DNA from: Pirellulales bacterium
GTDB lineage: Bacteria; Planctomycetota; Planctomycetia; Pirellulales; JACPPG01
Reading direction: 5' to 3'
NCBI GenBank assembly: GCA_035546535.1
Contig: DASZWQ010000181.1
Location: 1 to 64,000, forward strand
Length of the DNA: 64,000 nucleotides
A model generated the notes under the pieces. That model saw nothing but the letters and a program-made list of their open reading frames with translations, did no database searches and was not told the DNA's origin. The position numbers were made by a program, and so were the translations under genes. Numbering within the stretch: the stretch's first letter is position 1; every line of letters starts with the position of its first letter. Below are positions 7,162 to 15,251 of the stretch, piece by piece.

Positions 7162-9855
7162 ATGAAATTCGCCTTCCTGATTCACCCGCTCTCTGACGAG
7201 ACCAACTACGTCCTCCATTTCGGCGGCGACGCGCTGCAAAACCGCTGGGGGACCGACCCGGTGGGCTTTTGTCGCGCCGTACACGAGGCTGTCGGATCGT
7301 ACGAAGACGTGCTCACCGAAGACATCGTCGAGGCCAATCGCGTGGCCGACGAGATGGCCGGGCTCGTTTCGCTCCGCGGCGCGCAGGCCGACGGCCGGTT
7401 GTACGAGATTCCGCTGGATGCCATGCGCATTCTGGAAGAGCCAGCCCGCGCCATGGAGTTCATGGAGCAGGCCGTGGAAATGGCCGCGCAGTGGGGGGCG
7501 AAAGTCGTCGGGCTGGGTTCAATGACGGGAGTCGTCGGTGGTCAAGGCAAATACCTGTCCGAGCGCAGCCCGGTTCCTGTGACCACAGGCAACAGCCTGA
7601 CCGTTTTCGCGGCCATCGAGAACGTCCATCACGCGGCCGCCGAGCTGGAAATCGACTTGCGGCACGAAACCGTGGCCGTGGTCGGCGTGCCAGGCAGTAT
7701 CGCCACGGCGTGCGCGAAATTGCTCGCACCGCATTGCGGGCATTTGATTCTCGTCGGGCGGCGCCCCTCGGATCGAGCGAGCGCGCTGGCCCAGGAACTG
7801 GGCGCCTCCCTGGAATTCGACATCGCCACGGCGGTCGCTCGGGCGAAGATCGTCGTCTCGGCCACTTCGGCCGGGCATTGCATCGAGCAGGCGATGCTCA
7901 AGCCGTGGAGCGTCGTGGTCGACGTCGCCATTCCGACCGACATTTGCGAATCGCACGCCACGCGCGACGACGTGCTGGTCCTCTCGGGCGGACTGACGCA
8001 GATTCCCGATTGCATGCCGCGCACCAGCAAATTCCTGTGGTTCCATCACGGCATGATTCCCAGTTGCCTGGCCGAAACCATGGTGCTGGCCTTGGAAGAG
8101 CGCCCCGAATCGTTTTCGCTCGGCCGCAGCCTGGACGTGGACAAGATCAACGAGATCGGCCGTATCGCCAAATCGCACGGCTTCGATTTTTCGCGGTTTT
8201 TCTCGTTTGGGCTGCCGCTCGATGATTCGGCGCTTATCCGCTTTCGCAAAGCGAATTCGCGACTGGTGCGTCGGCCGTCGTCGGCCAAACTATTGCCAGC
8301 GCGAAACGGCAACGGCCATGCGAATGGCCATTCACCGTCCGGTGGAAGCAATGGTCTGCACGCGGGTGCAAACGGCGCAACCAACGGCATTACGCACGGT
8401 GCGGAACACGCAAAAGAGCCGGCCAAGATCGTCGACCTTGCCGGCCGCGCCGAAAAGCTCTTCGCCCGGCACATGAATCCCGTGCTGGTGGCGCTCGGAG
8501 GCAAGGGGGGCTTCGTCAAAACGTTCGTGCGCGGCGAGGGATCGTACTTGTGGGATGCCGACAACGTTCCCTATCTCGATTTCGTCTCCGGCTTCGGGTC
8601 CGTCAATCTCGGGCACAATCACCCGGCGGTCGTCGCCGCGGTGAACGACGCGCTGCGGCAACAGGCGCCGGGCTTCGCGCAATCGGCGGTGAATCCCTAC
8701 GCGGCGCAATTGGCCGAAGAGTTGGTGAGCATCGCCCCGCCAGGGCTGGAGATGGTCTTCTTCTGCAACAGCGGCACCGAATCGGTCGAGGCTGCCCTTA
8801 AGCTCGCACGGAAATCCACCGGACGCGCCGGCCTGTTGCACTGTGATCGATCGTTCCACGGCAAGTCGCTCGGGTCGTTATCGATCACGGGCAATCCCGA
8901 ATACCAAAAGCCGTTCGGTCCGCTATTGCCCGGCTGTGAGAGCATTCCGTTTGGCGACGTGGCCGCTCTCGAGCAGGCATTGAGCACGCGACGCTTCGCG
9001 GCGTTCGTCGTCGAGCCGATCCAGGCCGAGGCGGGCATGGTCGTGCCGGGCGATTACTTCCTCCGTCAGGCACAAGAACTGTGCCGCGCTCACGGCACCC
9101 TGTTGATCGTTGACGAAGTGCAGACCGGCATGGGGCGCACCGGGTCGATGTTCGCGGTCGATGCGCTGGGCGTCGAGCCGGACATCATGACGGTTGCCAA
9201 GAGCCTGGGCGGCGGACTGATGCCGATTGGCGCCATGCTCTGCCGACGCGACTTGTGGCACAAAGCCTACGGCAGCCTGGAAACGTTTGCCCTGCACACC
9301 AGCACGTTTGGAGGAGGGAGTCTGGCATGCGCCGCCGGGCTAGCGGCGATCCGCGCGATTCGCAACGAGGACCTGGTGGAAAACGCCGTCGCTCGAGGTC
9401 GCCAATTGCACGAGGGGCTCGCCCGCCTGGTGCAGGAATCCGAAGTGCTCAAGGAAGTACGCGGGCGTGGCTTGCTGTTGGGCCTCGAGTTTCAGCCGCT
9501 GCCGCATGAGATTTCGGCCGCCTGGAAAGCCGTCGACGAAAGCGGCCTGATGCCGTTTCTTGTCCCCAAGCTCGACGACCTGATCGACAACATTCCCGCC
9601 TTGTATGCGATGCAAGTGCTGCTCGACACACACGGCATTTACACGCAAGTCGCTCGCTCGAACCCGTTGGTGCTGCGAATTCAGCCGCCGCTGACCATCA
9701 CGAGCGAACAAGTCGAACAGTTCCTCAATGCCTTGGAAAAAGTCGCGAGCGAGTGGGAACTGGGCACTCACGTCATGTCGACCGTGATTAGCAAATCGGT
9801 CATCGGGCACCACGATGCCGCCGAGCGGCATCGCGGTCCCGTAGCGGCCAAGTGA
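7162..9855 (+). CDS. Bifunctional AAR-like fatty acyl-ACP reductase fused to a class III aminotransferase
   Basis: The 897-residue protein has two enzymes in one chain. Residues 1 to about 375 resemble cyanobacterial long-chain acyl-ACP reductase (AAR). They contain a GSMTGVVGG segment, the TGNSLTVFAAIENV motif, a Rossmann motif GVPGSIA at 175-181, the LVLSGGLT strand, and SCLAETMVLALEE with Cys302. By alignment from memory Cys302 falls on the thioester-forming Cys294 of the Synechococcus enzyme. A flexible linker rich in Asn, Gly, His and Ala covers about 382-425. Residues about 430-880 are a class III PLP aminotransferase with the lysine of AKSLGGG at 680. I infer that the first half reduces acyl-ACP to an aldehyde and the second transaminates it to a primary amine. 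Upstream are the pab genes (129-base gap) and downstream an exporter (42-base gap). A paralogue lies at the window start. Confidence 0.9.
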   Translation: MKFAFLIHPLSDETNYVLHFGGDALQNRWGTDPVGFCRAVHEAVGSYEDVLTEDIVEANRVADEMAGLVSLRGAQADGRLYEIPLDAMRILEEPARAMEFMEQAVEMAAQWGAKVVGLGSMTGVVGGQGKYLSERSPVPVTTGNSLTVFAAIENVHHAAAELEIDLRHETVAVVGVPGSIATACAKLLAPHCGHLILVGRRPSDRASALAQELGASLEFDIATAVARAKIVVSATSAGHCIEQAMLKPWSVVVDVAIPTDICESHATRDDVLVLSGGLTQIPDCMPRTSKFLWFHHGMIPSCLAETMVLALEERPESFSLGRSLDVDKINEIGRIAKSHGFDFSRFFSFGLPLDDSALIRFRKANSRLVRRPSSAKLLPARNGNGHANGHSPSGGSNGLHAGANGATNGITHGAEHAKEPAKIVDLAGRAEKLFARHMNPVLVALGGKGGFVKTFVRGEGSYLWDADNVPYLDFVSGFGSVNLGHNHPAVVAAVNDALRQQAPGFAQSAVNPYAAQLAEELVSIAPPGLEMVFFCNSGTESVEAALKLARKSTGRAGLLHCDRSFHGKSLGSLSITGNPEYQKPFGPLLPGCESIPFGDVAALEQALSTRRFAAFVVEPIQAEAGMVVPGDYFLRQAQELCRAHGTLLIVDEVQTGMGRTGSMFAVDALGVEPDIMTVAKSLGGGLMPIGAMLCRRDLWHKAYGSLETFALHTSTFGGGSLACAAGLAAIRAIRNEDLVENAVARGRQLHEGLARLVQESEVLKEVRGRGLLLGLEFQPLPHEISAAWKAVDESGLMPFLVPKLDDLIDNIPALYAMQVLLDTHGIYTQVARSNPLVLRIQPPLTITSEQVEQFLNALEKVASEWELGTHVMSTVISKSVIGHHDAAERHRGPVAAK

Positions 9856-9897
9856 GTAGACGCGGCAGGTTGCGGGCAGTCTTGGCGACGCGAGCCG

Positions 9898-12381
9898 ATG
9901 GCGACACGTCGGCCGGACTCCCGACATTCGCCCGCAGTGTTTCCTTTGGACGTGCCAGCAGCGAGGTTCCACGTTTTGTTTTTCGAGCGCTATAGCAAGA
10001 TCATTCTGGGAGCAGCGATTCTCGTGCTGCCGGTGCTGGCGTATGGCGCGATCAGGGCTGCCGGCACGAATCGTAACGACGTCAAGGACTGGCTGCCCGA
10101 AACGTTCCAGGAAACCCAGGACTATCACTGGTTCCAGAAGCACTTCGAGAACGAGACGCAGGTGCTTGTCAGTTGGCCCGGCGCGACGCTCGAAGATCCG
10201 CGCGTGGAAAAGTTCGCCCGCCTGGTCGATGCGCGCCGTAGCGGCACAGACGGGCCCATCGACACGGCGCTCTTTTCCACCGTGCTCACCGGGCCCGAGG
10301 TCGTCGAGCGACTGACCAGGGCGCCTGTGAATCTCACACGTGCCGAGGCCGCGGCGCGGTTGGCCGGAGTGCTGGTCGGCAAGGATCATCGGCAAGTCAG
10401 CGCCGTGGTATCGCTTTCGCCGAAAGGGCAAGTCGACCTGCACGACACGCTCGCGCAGCTCGAAAAGGCCGCCGAGATGGCCACTGGCCTGAGCGCGCGT
10501 GACATCTACATGGGCGGGCCGCCGGTCGACAACGTGGCGATCGACGACGAAAGCGCAGGCACGCTGCGATACCTGGCTGGCTTGTCTGCGCTCACGGGCC
10601 TAGGGCTCGCCTATTGGTGCATGCGGCAGTGGGGGCTGACGGTTCTGATTTGCACCGCCGCGGTGTATAGCGCGCTGGTGGCCCTGGCCATGGTCTATTT
10701 CACCGGCAACATGATGGACGCCATCATGTATTCCATGCCGCCGGTCGTGTACACCGCGGCCCTGTCGGGCGCGATCCACATCATCAACTACTATCGTGCG
10801 ACGGTAGGAGAAGGGGGTCGCGCAGGCGCCGCGGGTCGCGCGCTGCGCCGCGCCTGGCTGCCGTGCATGTTGTCGGCCATGACGACGGCGATCGGGCTCG
10901 GCTCGTTGTGCATCAGCGAGCTGGTGCCGATCCGCCTGTTCGGGTTTTATTCCTGCCTGGGCGTGCTGTGCACGCTCGCGCTGTTATTCACTTGCGTGCC
11001 GGCAGCTTTGCAGCTCTGGCCGCCGCGTCCGGTCGCTCCGCCAGCCATCCATCCCTGGGACGAACCGACGGATGGACGCTGGTTTCATCGGTTGGGTCTG
11101 AAGCTTGCCTGGGGGATTGTCGGGCACCATGCGCTCGTCATTCTGGCTTTTGCCACCACGCTTGTCGGCTTGGGGATCGGAGCGCGGTACGTAAAGACGT
11201 CGGTCTCGATCGCGAATCTCTTCTCGCCCGAGGCTGAGCTGGTGCGCAAATACGAGTGGCTGCAGGAGCACCTGGGCGGGCTGATTCCGATGGAAGTCAT
11301 CATCCGCTTCGACAATCGCGAGAATCAGCAGTCGTTCCTCGAAAGGTTGACGCTGGTCGATCGCATCGAACGGCACCTGGTTGCGCTGCCCGAGGTGAGC
11401 AGCTCGATGTCACCCGTGACCTTTGCACCCAGCCTCGACCAGCCGGTGTCCAGCGGCGGCCGCGGGGCCTCGAAGGCGATGCAGCGGCTGCTCGTGCGAA
11501 ATCCCGAGCGTGTCCGCCAGGACGTGCTCAACAAGCAGCTTTTGAAGAGCCGCGCGGAATTCGAATCGAGCGACTATCTCAGCCGCGATACCGCTGACGG
11601 GAACGACGAAGAGGAATGGCGCATCAGCCTGCGCCTGCTCGCGGACGAAGACGTCGACTACGGGCTGTTCGTTCACGAAATCGAGCGACAGGTGGAACCG
11701 TTTCTCGACGCGGCGAACGATCCCGACGTGCGCGGGGCCTCGGCCCTCTACACAGGAGTCACGCCAGTCGTTTACAAGGCCGAACGGGCGCTGCTCAACG
11801 GGTTGATCGAAAGCTTTTTCACCGCCTTTCTGATCATGGCCGCGGTGATGGCGATCGTTTACCGCAGCGTGCTGGCCGGTCTACTTGTGATGTTCCCGAA
11901 CGTATGGCCGATGGCGGTCGTGTTCGGCTACTTGGGCTACGCCGGAGCCGTGATTGACATCGGCACCATGATGACGGCCAGCGTCGCCATGGGCGTGTCG
12001 GTCGACGATGCGGCCCACTATCTGACCTGGTTTCGTTTCGGGATCGGCCGTGGCTACGACCGAAAGACAGCCGCTGTGTTTGCGTATCGCAACGCCGCCG
12101 TGGCCATGGCGCAGAGCTCGATCATCGTCGGCTTAGGGCTGGCCGTGTTCGGCTTCAGCTCGTTCGTGCCGACCAAGATGTTCGGTCTGCTTATGCTGTT
12201 GCTCTTGGCCTGGGGGCTGTTCGCCGACCTGGTGCTGCTGCCGGCGATTGTGGCCGGCCCCCTGGGGCGCTTTTTCACGCGCGGCGTCAGGCCAGACATC
12301 GTGCATAGGCCGGACGAGGTATCGGGAGGCGGCGAGCTGGTGGGCGCTGGCGCAATCGCGGACAAGAGCGCTACTCAGTAG
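9898..12381 (+). CDS. RND superfamily / MMPL-type exporter
   Basis: The 827-residue membrane protein has the duplicated RND/MMPL layout. There is one N-terminal transmembrane helix (about residues 35-56), a large external domain with a WFQKHFENE segment, a block of about five helices (roughly 225-380), a seventh helix near 410-435, a second external domain, and a final five-helix block (about 640-800). Both helix blocks contain sterol-sensing-domain-like segments such as YTAALSGAIHIINYY and MTASVAMGVSVDDAAHYLTWF. The latter has the paired acidic residues seen in proton-driven members. MMPL proteins move lipids and lipid-like products out of the cytoplasm. It follows the reductase-aminotransferase gene closely on the same strand, so it probably exports the product of the locus. 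A hopanoid or general lipid role cannot be excluded. Confidence 0.85.
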   Translation: MATRRPDSRHSPAVFPLDVPAARFHVLFFERYSKIILGAAILVLPVLAYGAIRAAGTNRNDVKDWLPETFQETQDYHWFQKHFENETQVLVSWPGATLEDPRVEKFARLVDARRSGTDGPIDTALFSTVLTGPEVVERLTRAPVNLTRAEAAARLAGVLVGKDHRQVSAVVSLSPKGQVDLHDTLAQLEKAAEMATGLSARDIYMGGPPVDNVAIDDESAGTLRYLAGLSALTGLGLAYWCMRQWGLTVLICTAAVYSALVALAMVYFTGNMMDAIMYSMPPVVYTAALSGAIHIINYYRATVGEGGRAGAAGRALRRAWLPCMLSAMTTAIGLGSLCISELVPIRLFGFYSCLGVLCTLALLFTCVPAALQLWPPRPVAPPAIHPWDEPTDGRWFHRLGLKLAWGIVGHHALVILAFATTLVGLGIGARYVKTSVSIANLFSPEAELVRKYEWLQEHLGGLIPMEVIIRFDNRENQQSFLERLTLVDRIERHLVALPEVSSSMSPVTFAPSLDQPVSSGGRGASKAMQRLLVRNPERVRQDVLNKQLLKSRAEFESSDYLSRDTADGNDEEEWRISLRLLADEDVDYGLFVHEIERQVEPFLDAANDPDVRGASALYTGVTPVVYKAERALLNGLIESFFTAFLIMAAVMAIVYRSVLAGLLVMFPNVWPMAVVFGYLGYAGAVIDIGTMMTASVAMGVSVDDAAHYLTWFRFGIGRGYDRKTAAVFAYRNAAVAMAQSSIIVGLGLAVFGFSSFVPTKMFGLLMLLLLAWGLFADLVLLPAIVAGPLGRFFTRGVRPDIVHRPDEVSGGGELVGAGAIADKSATQ

Positions 12382-12525
12382 CTCTCTCCAGCGATTCAAT
12401 ACCTTGTGGCTCCGCGGCGGGACGCCACGGGGGGATTGTCCGCCCGGCCCTTACGCGGCGTTCGCCAGTCGCGGGCGAGCCACCAGTGGCACCCAATGCT
12501 GGTTTGAACAACGTCGTGGTGAATG

Positions 12526-12591
12526 ATCGAGGGCACTGGGCACGCGCAGCATTGAAGGCCATCGTCCCGCCGCGATCCCAGTGCCCTCGAT
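12526..12591. repeat. 15-bp perfect inverted repeat between convergent genes
   Basis: ATCGAGGGCACTGGG at 12526-12540 is matched exactly by its reverse complement at 12577-12591, with a 36-base loop. It lies between the convergent ends of the exporter (12381) and the GH16-like gene (12610). It has no T-run, so it is not a standard intrinsic terminator, though it could still end transcription from either side. The preceding bases 12478-12503 contain a second repeat type (CCAGTGGCACCCAA) that recurs near 48065. Confidence 0.7.
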
Positions 12592-12609
12592 GAGAAGAAT
12601 GCGCGCGAC

Positions 12610-13476
12610 TTACGACGGCTTCTTGTCGTACACGCGCACGTAATCGATCCACCACCTGGCAGTGCTGCCGTCGGGCGGGCCGATCCAGCCGCCGTCGTCC
12701 CCCACGGCCAGGCTGAGCATCAGGTACATCGGCACGGCGGTTCCGGCCGGAGCTTTTTGCGTCAACACCAGCTTCCCGTCGAAGTACCAGTTCATTGTCG
12801 AGGCGGTCCACTCGAAGCCATAGGTGTGCATGGCCTGCGCAAGATTCGTACCGCCGTTCACGAAGGTGCCGGCCGTCGTGCCGCTGCCATAGATCACCGC
12901 CGGGTAGTACTCGTTATTGATGCGGCTGCTGAATTGAAAGATGTCGACCTCGGGAGGCCACACCACGTTGAACCAACTGCCGGTCCACTTCATCATCCAC
13001 AGGCTGGGCCAGAATCCTTTGCCGCTGGGGGCCATGCACCGCATTTCCACATAGCCGTACTGAAAAGAGAAAATCCCTGCCGTCGACAAGACGCCCGAGG
13101 TATAGGTAAAAGGCGCCGGCAACCCGGGCGTGGGCGTGGCCGAAATGCCGACCATCGAGGCCCCTTGCGTGAAGGGATTGGGTCCCCACGTCTCGCCGTT
13201 TTGCACGTCGACATAGATCTGCACTTCGCCGGGCGATGCATTGCTGTTGACGCCCGATCCAAGCGGCCAACTGGTATTCCACTTCTTGGCCGCTCCGGCC
13301 GTGTAATCGGCTGCCGTGTCGAACTCCGAAGAAAACAGCAGCTTCGCCGGCGTGGTGGGAGTCGGCGTCGTGGGGGGCGGCGCCGGCTGGGGCGGTGGCT
13401 GCCGATGATGATGCTGCGCCTGGACATTCGCGGCGCAGACAATCAGGCATGCCGCCAGGGCGAAAGAACACTTCAT
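12610..13476 (-). CDS. Secreted GH16-family-like protein with altered catalytic motif
   Basis: The 288-residue protein has a signal peptide (residues 1-20, ending NVQA), a His/Pro/Thr-rich stretch to about residue 43, then a jelly-roll glycoside hydrolase family 16 domain of the laminarinase/agarase type. Supporting segments are SFQYGYVEMRCMAPSGKGFWPSLWMM, HTYGFEWTASTMNWYFDGK and the closing WWIDYVRVY. The usual catalytic motif ExDxxE appears here as EVDIFQ, with Glu176 and Asp178 present but Gln181 (codon CAA) where the acid/base Glu is expected. The protein may therefore bind rather than cleave beta-glucan or another polysaccharide, or use another acid. It is exported and faces the cell surface or medium. 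Its neighbours do not indicate a polysaccharide-utilisation operon. Confidence 0.8.
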   Translation of the reverse strand: MKCSFALAACLIVCAANVQAQHHHRQPPPQPAPPPTTPTPTTPAKLLFSSEFDTAADYTAGAAKKWNTSWPLGSGVNSNASPGEVQIYVDVQNGETWGPNPFTQGASMVGISATPTPGLPAPFTYTSGVLSTAGIFSFQYGYVEMRCMAPSGKGFWPSLWMMKWTGSWFNVVWPPEVDIFQFSSRINNEYYPAVIYGSGTTAGTFVNGGTNLAQAMHTYGFEWTASTMNWYFDGKLVLTQKAPAGTAVPMYLMLSLAVGDDGGWIGPPDGSTARWWIDYVRVYDKKPS

Positions 13477-13737
13477 GTCAAAGAACTCCTCAGTGCCCCT
13501 GAGGTTCTTTTCTGCTTACAAGAAATCTCCTTCCGCGCCCAGGACTCGACAGGAACGGATCGCAATTTTGAAATTTTTTTCACCGGCGATGTAAAAACGT
13601 GGTTCGAAATCGACCAACTTTCGCTGCGCAGGGGGGCGAATGCCCTTGCCGTAAATGCCCTATCCTGTGCAGCCGCCGCACCGCGGTTCCTTCCGGCCCA
13701 CATGCGCAGCCGCCACGTCTTTTTCCGGTGCCTCGCC

Positions 13738-15015
13738 TCACTTGGCCGCCGGCTCGAGCACCGCGGCATAGAGCTTCTTGCGCGCGTCCTGCACGAACGT
13801 CGGCGTCGCCGGCATGAACTGGGTCATGCCGACGCAGATCAGGTCTTCGCGCGGCGCGATGAAGAATTGCGTGCTGGCCGCCCCGCCCCACCAGTACTCG
13901 CCCAGCGACCCGGCGGGCTCTCCCTTGGCCGTGTCGACCCGCACGGCAAAATCCAGCCCAAAGCCCGTATTCGCCATCGACAAGGGGCCCAGCGCGATCG
14001 GCACCAGTTTTTCCGGGAGATGGTTGCGGGTCATCAAATCGACCGTTTCCGGCTTGAGTATTCGCACCCCGTCAAGCTCGCCGCGGTTGAGCATCATCTG
14101 GCAGAAGCGCAGGTAGTCGTCGGCAGTCGAGACCAGGCCGCCGCCGCCGGACAGGAGCGCCGGCTTCGTGGCAAACTGGCTGTCTTTGCCGCCGTCGACA
14201 GGCGACAGCTTGCCGTCTTTCTTGCCGTAGTTGACCGTCATCCGATCGAGCTTGTCGGCCGGGACGTGAAAGCCGGTGTCGCTCATGGCCAGCGGCTTGA
14301 AGATGCGCTCGGCGAAATATTCGTCGAGTGGCTTGCCCGACAGCGCTTCGATCAGCTTGCCTTGCACGTCGACGGCGATGCTGTACATCCACTTTTCGCC
14401 CGGCTGCTGGGCCAGCGGAATCTTCACCAACCGTTCGACCATGTTGTCGAGGTTCTTCGTGCGGTCGAGAATCTTGGCCTCTTTGTACATTTCATCGACC
14501 GGCGAAATCGACAGCAGGCCATAGGCCAGCCCGGCGGTGTGTCGCATCAGGTCGCGAATGGTAATCGGCCGCGTCAACTTGGCGAGCTTGACCGTGCCGC
14601 CGTCTTCGCCTGCATATACCTTCACATCTTTGAAGGCGGGCAAATATTTCGACACCGGGTCGTCGAGATCGAATCGCCCCTCGTCGTAGAGCGTCATCAA
14701 GGCGACGCCCGTGATGGGCTTGGTCATCGAATAGATGCGAAACAGCGCATCGCGTCGCATCGCTTCGCCCGCTTCGATATTCATCTTGCCGTAGACACTG
14801 GTGTGGGCGACTTTGCCCTCGCGCGCCACCAACAGTACGATTCCGGCCAGTTTTCCTTCGTCGATATACGACCGCACGATGGGATCGATCTCGGCCAGGC
14901 GCTTGGCATCCAGTCCGACCCGATCAGGCGGGGCGTCGGGAAGCGGTGCGGCGAACGTCGCCCGGGAGCTAACCGAGAACAGGAACAATCCGACAACGAG
15001 CAGGCGCGAGCGCAT
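13738..15015 (-). CDS. Serine hydrolase of the beta-lactamase / penicillin-binding family
   Basis: The 425-residue exported protein belongs to the class C beta-lactamase-related serine hydrolases (esterase, D-aminopeptidase and PBP-like). The nucleophile motif is SMTK at residues 96-99. A YSI tripeptide stands where YxN is usual, within KWMYSIAVDVQGKLIE. A SGGGGLVSTADDYLRFCQMML segment and a C-terminal WGGAASTQFFIAP strand in place of the KTG/HTG box are also typical of this group. A signal peptide covers about residues 1-23. The open frame extends further upstream, but the ATG at 15015 is preceded by AAAGGGGA at good spacing and gives a clean signal peptide. It is divergent from the PQQ dehydrogenase. 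The substrate is unknown; planctomycetes have many such genes. Confidence 0.85.
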   Translation of the reverse strand: MRSRLLVVGLFLFSVSSRATFAAPLPDAPPDRVGLDAKRLAEIDPIVRSYIDEGKLAGIVLLVAREGKVAHTSVYGKMNIEAGEAMRRDALFRIYSMTKPITGVALMTLYDEGRFDLDDPVSKYLPAFKDVKVYAGEDGGTVKLAKLTRPITIRDLMRHTAGLAYGLLSISPVDEMYKEAKILDRTKNLDNMVERLVKIPLAQQPGEKWMYSIAVDVQGKLIEALSGKPLDEYFAERIFKPLAMSDTGFHVPADKLDRMTVNYGKKDGKLSPVDGGKDSQFATKPALLSGGGGLVSTADDYLRFCQMMLNRGELDGVRILKPETVDLMTRNHLPEKLVPIALGPLSMANTGFGLDFAVRVDTAKGEPAGSLGEYWWGGAASTQFFIAPREDLICVGMTQFMPATPTFVQDARKKLYAAVLEPAAK

Positions 15016-15044
15016 GAGATTCCCCTTTCGTGAGCACCGATTAA

Positions 15045-15064
15045 GCCACCCCGGCCCGGGTGGC
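15045..15064. repeat. Palindrome between divergent genes
   Basis: GCCACCC and GGGTGGC flank a six-base loop in the 236-base divergent region between the serine hydrolase (start 15015) and the PQQ dehydrogenase (start 15252). It is placed where an operator could act on both genes, but with only one copy seen here this is a guess. Confidence 0.35.
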
Positions 15065-15251
15065 ACTGATGAGGACGGTCATTGTCTCTGGCCGGGGCGC
15101 GGTACGCAACAAGTTTCGGCAGCCGCCCGGCGGATTGAATGCCGCATTCCGCCAGGGCATAATGCTTGCTCTCTGTCGACCGTTTCCTAAGGGGGGAAGC
15201 GGTCGGGCGTTTGTCGCCGCTGGCAAACCACACTTCGAGGGCGGAACAAGC

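Noticed and set aside
12757-15033. 758-codon plus-strand frame across the GH16 and serine hydrolase genes
   Set aside because: Both minus-strand genes have signal peptides and family motifs. The plus frame is basic and His-rich with no domain.
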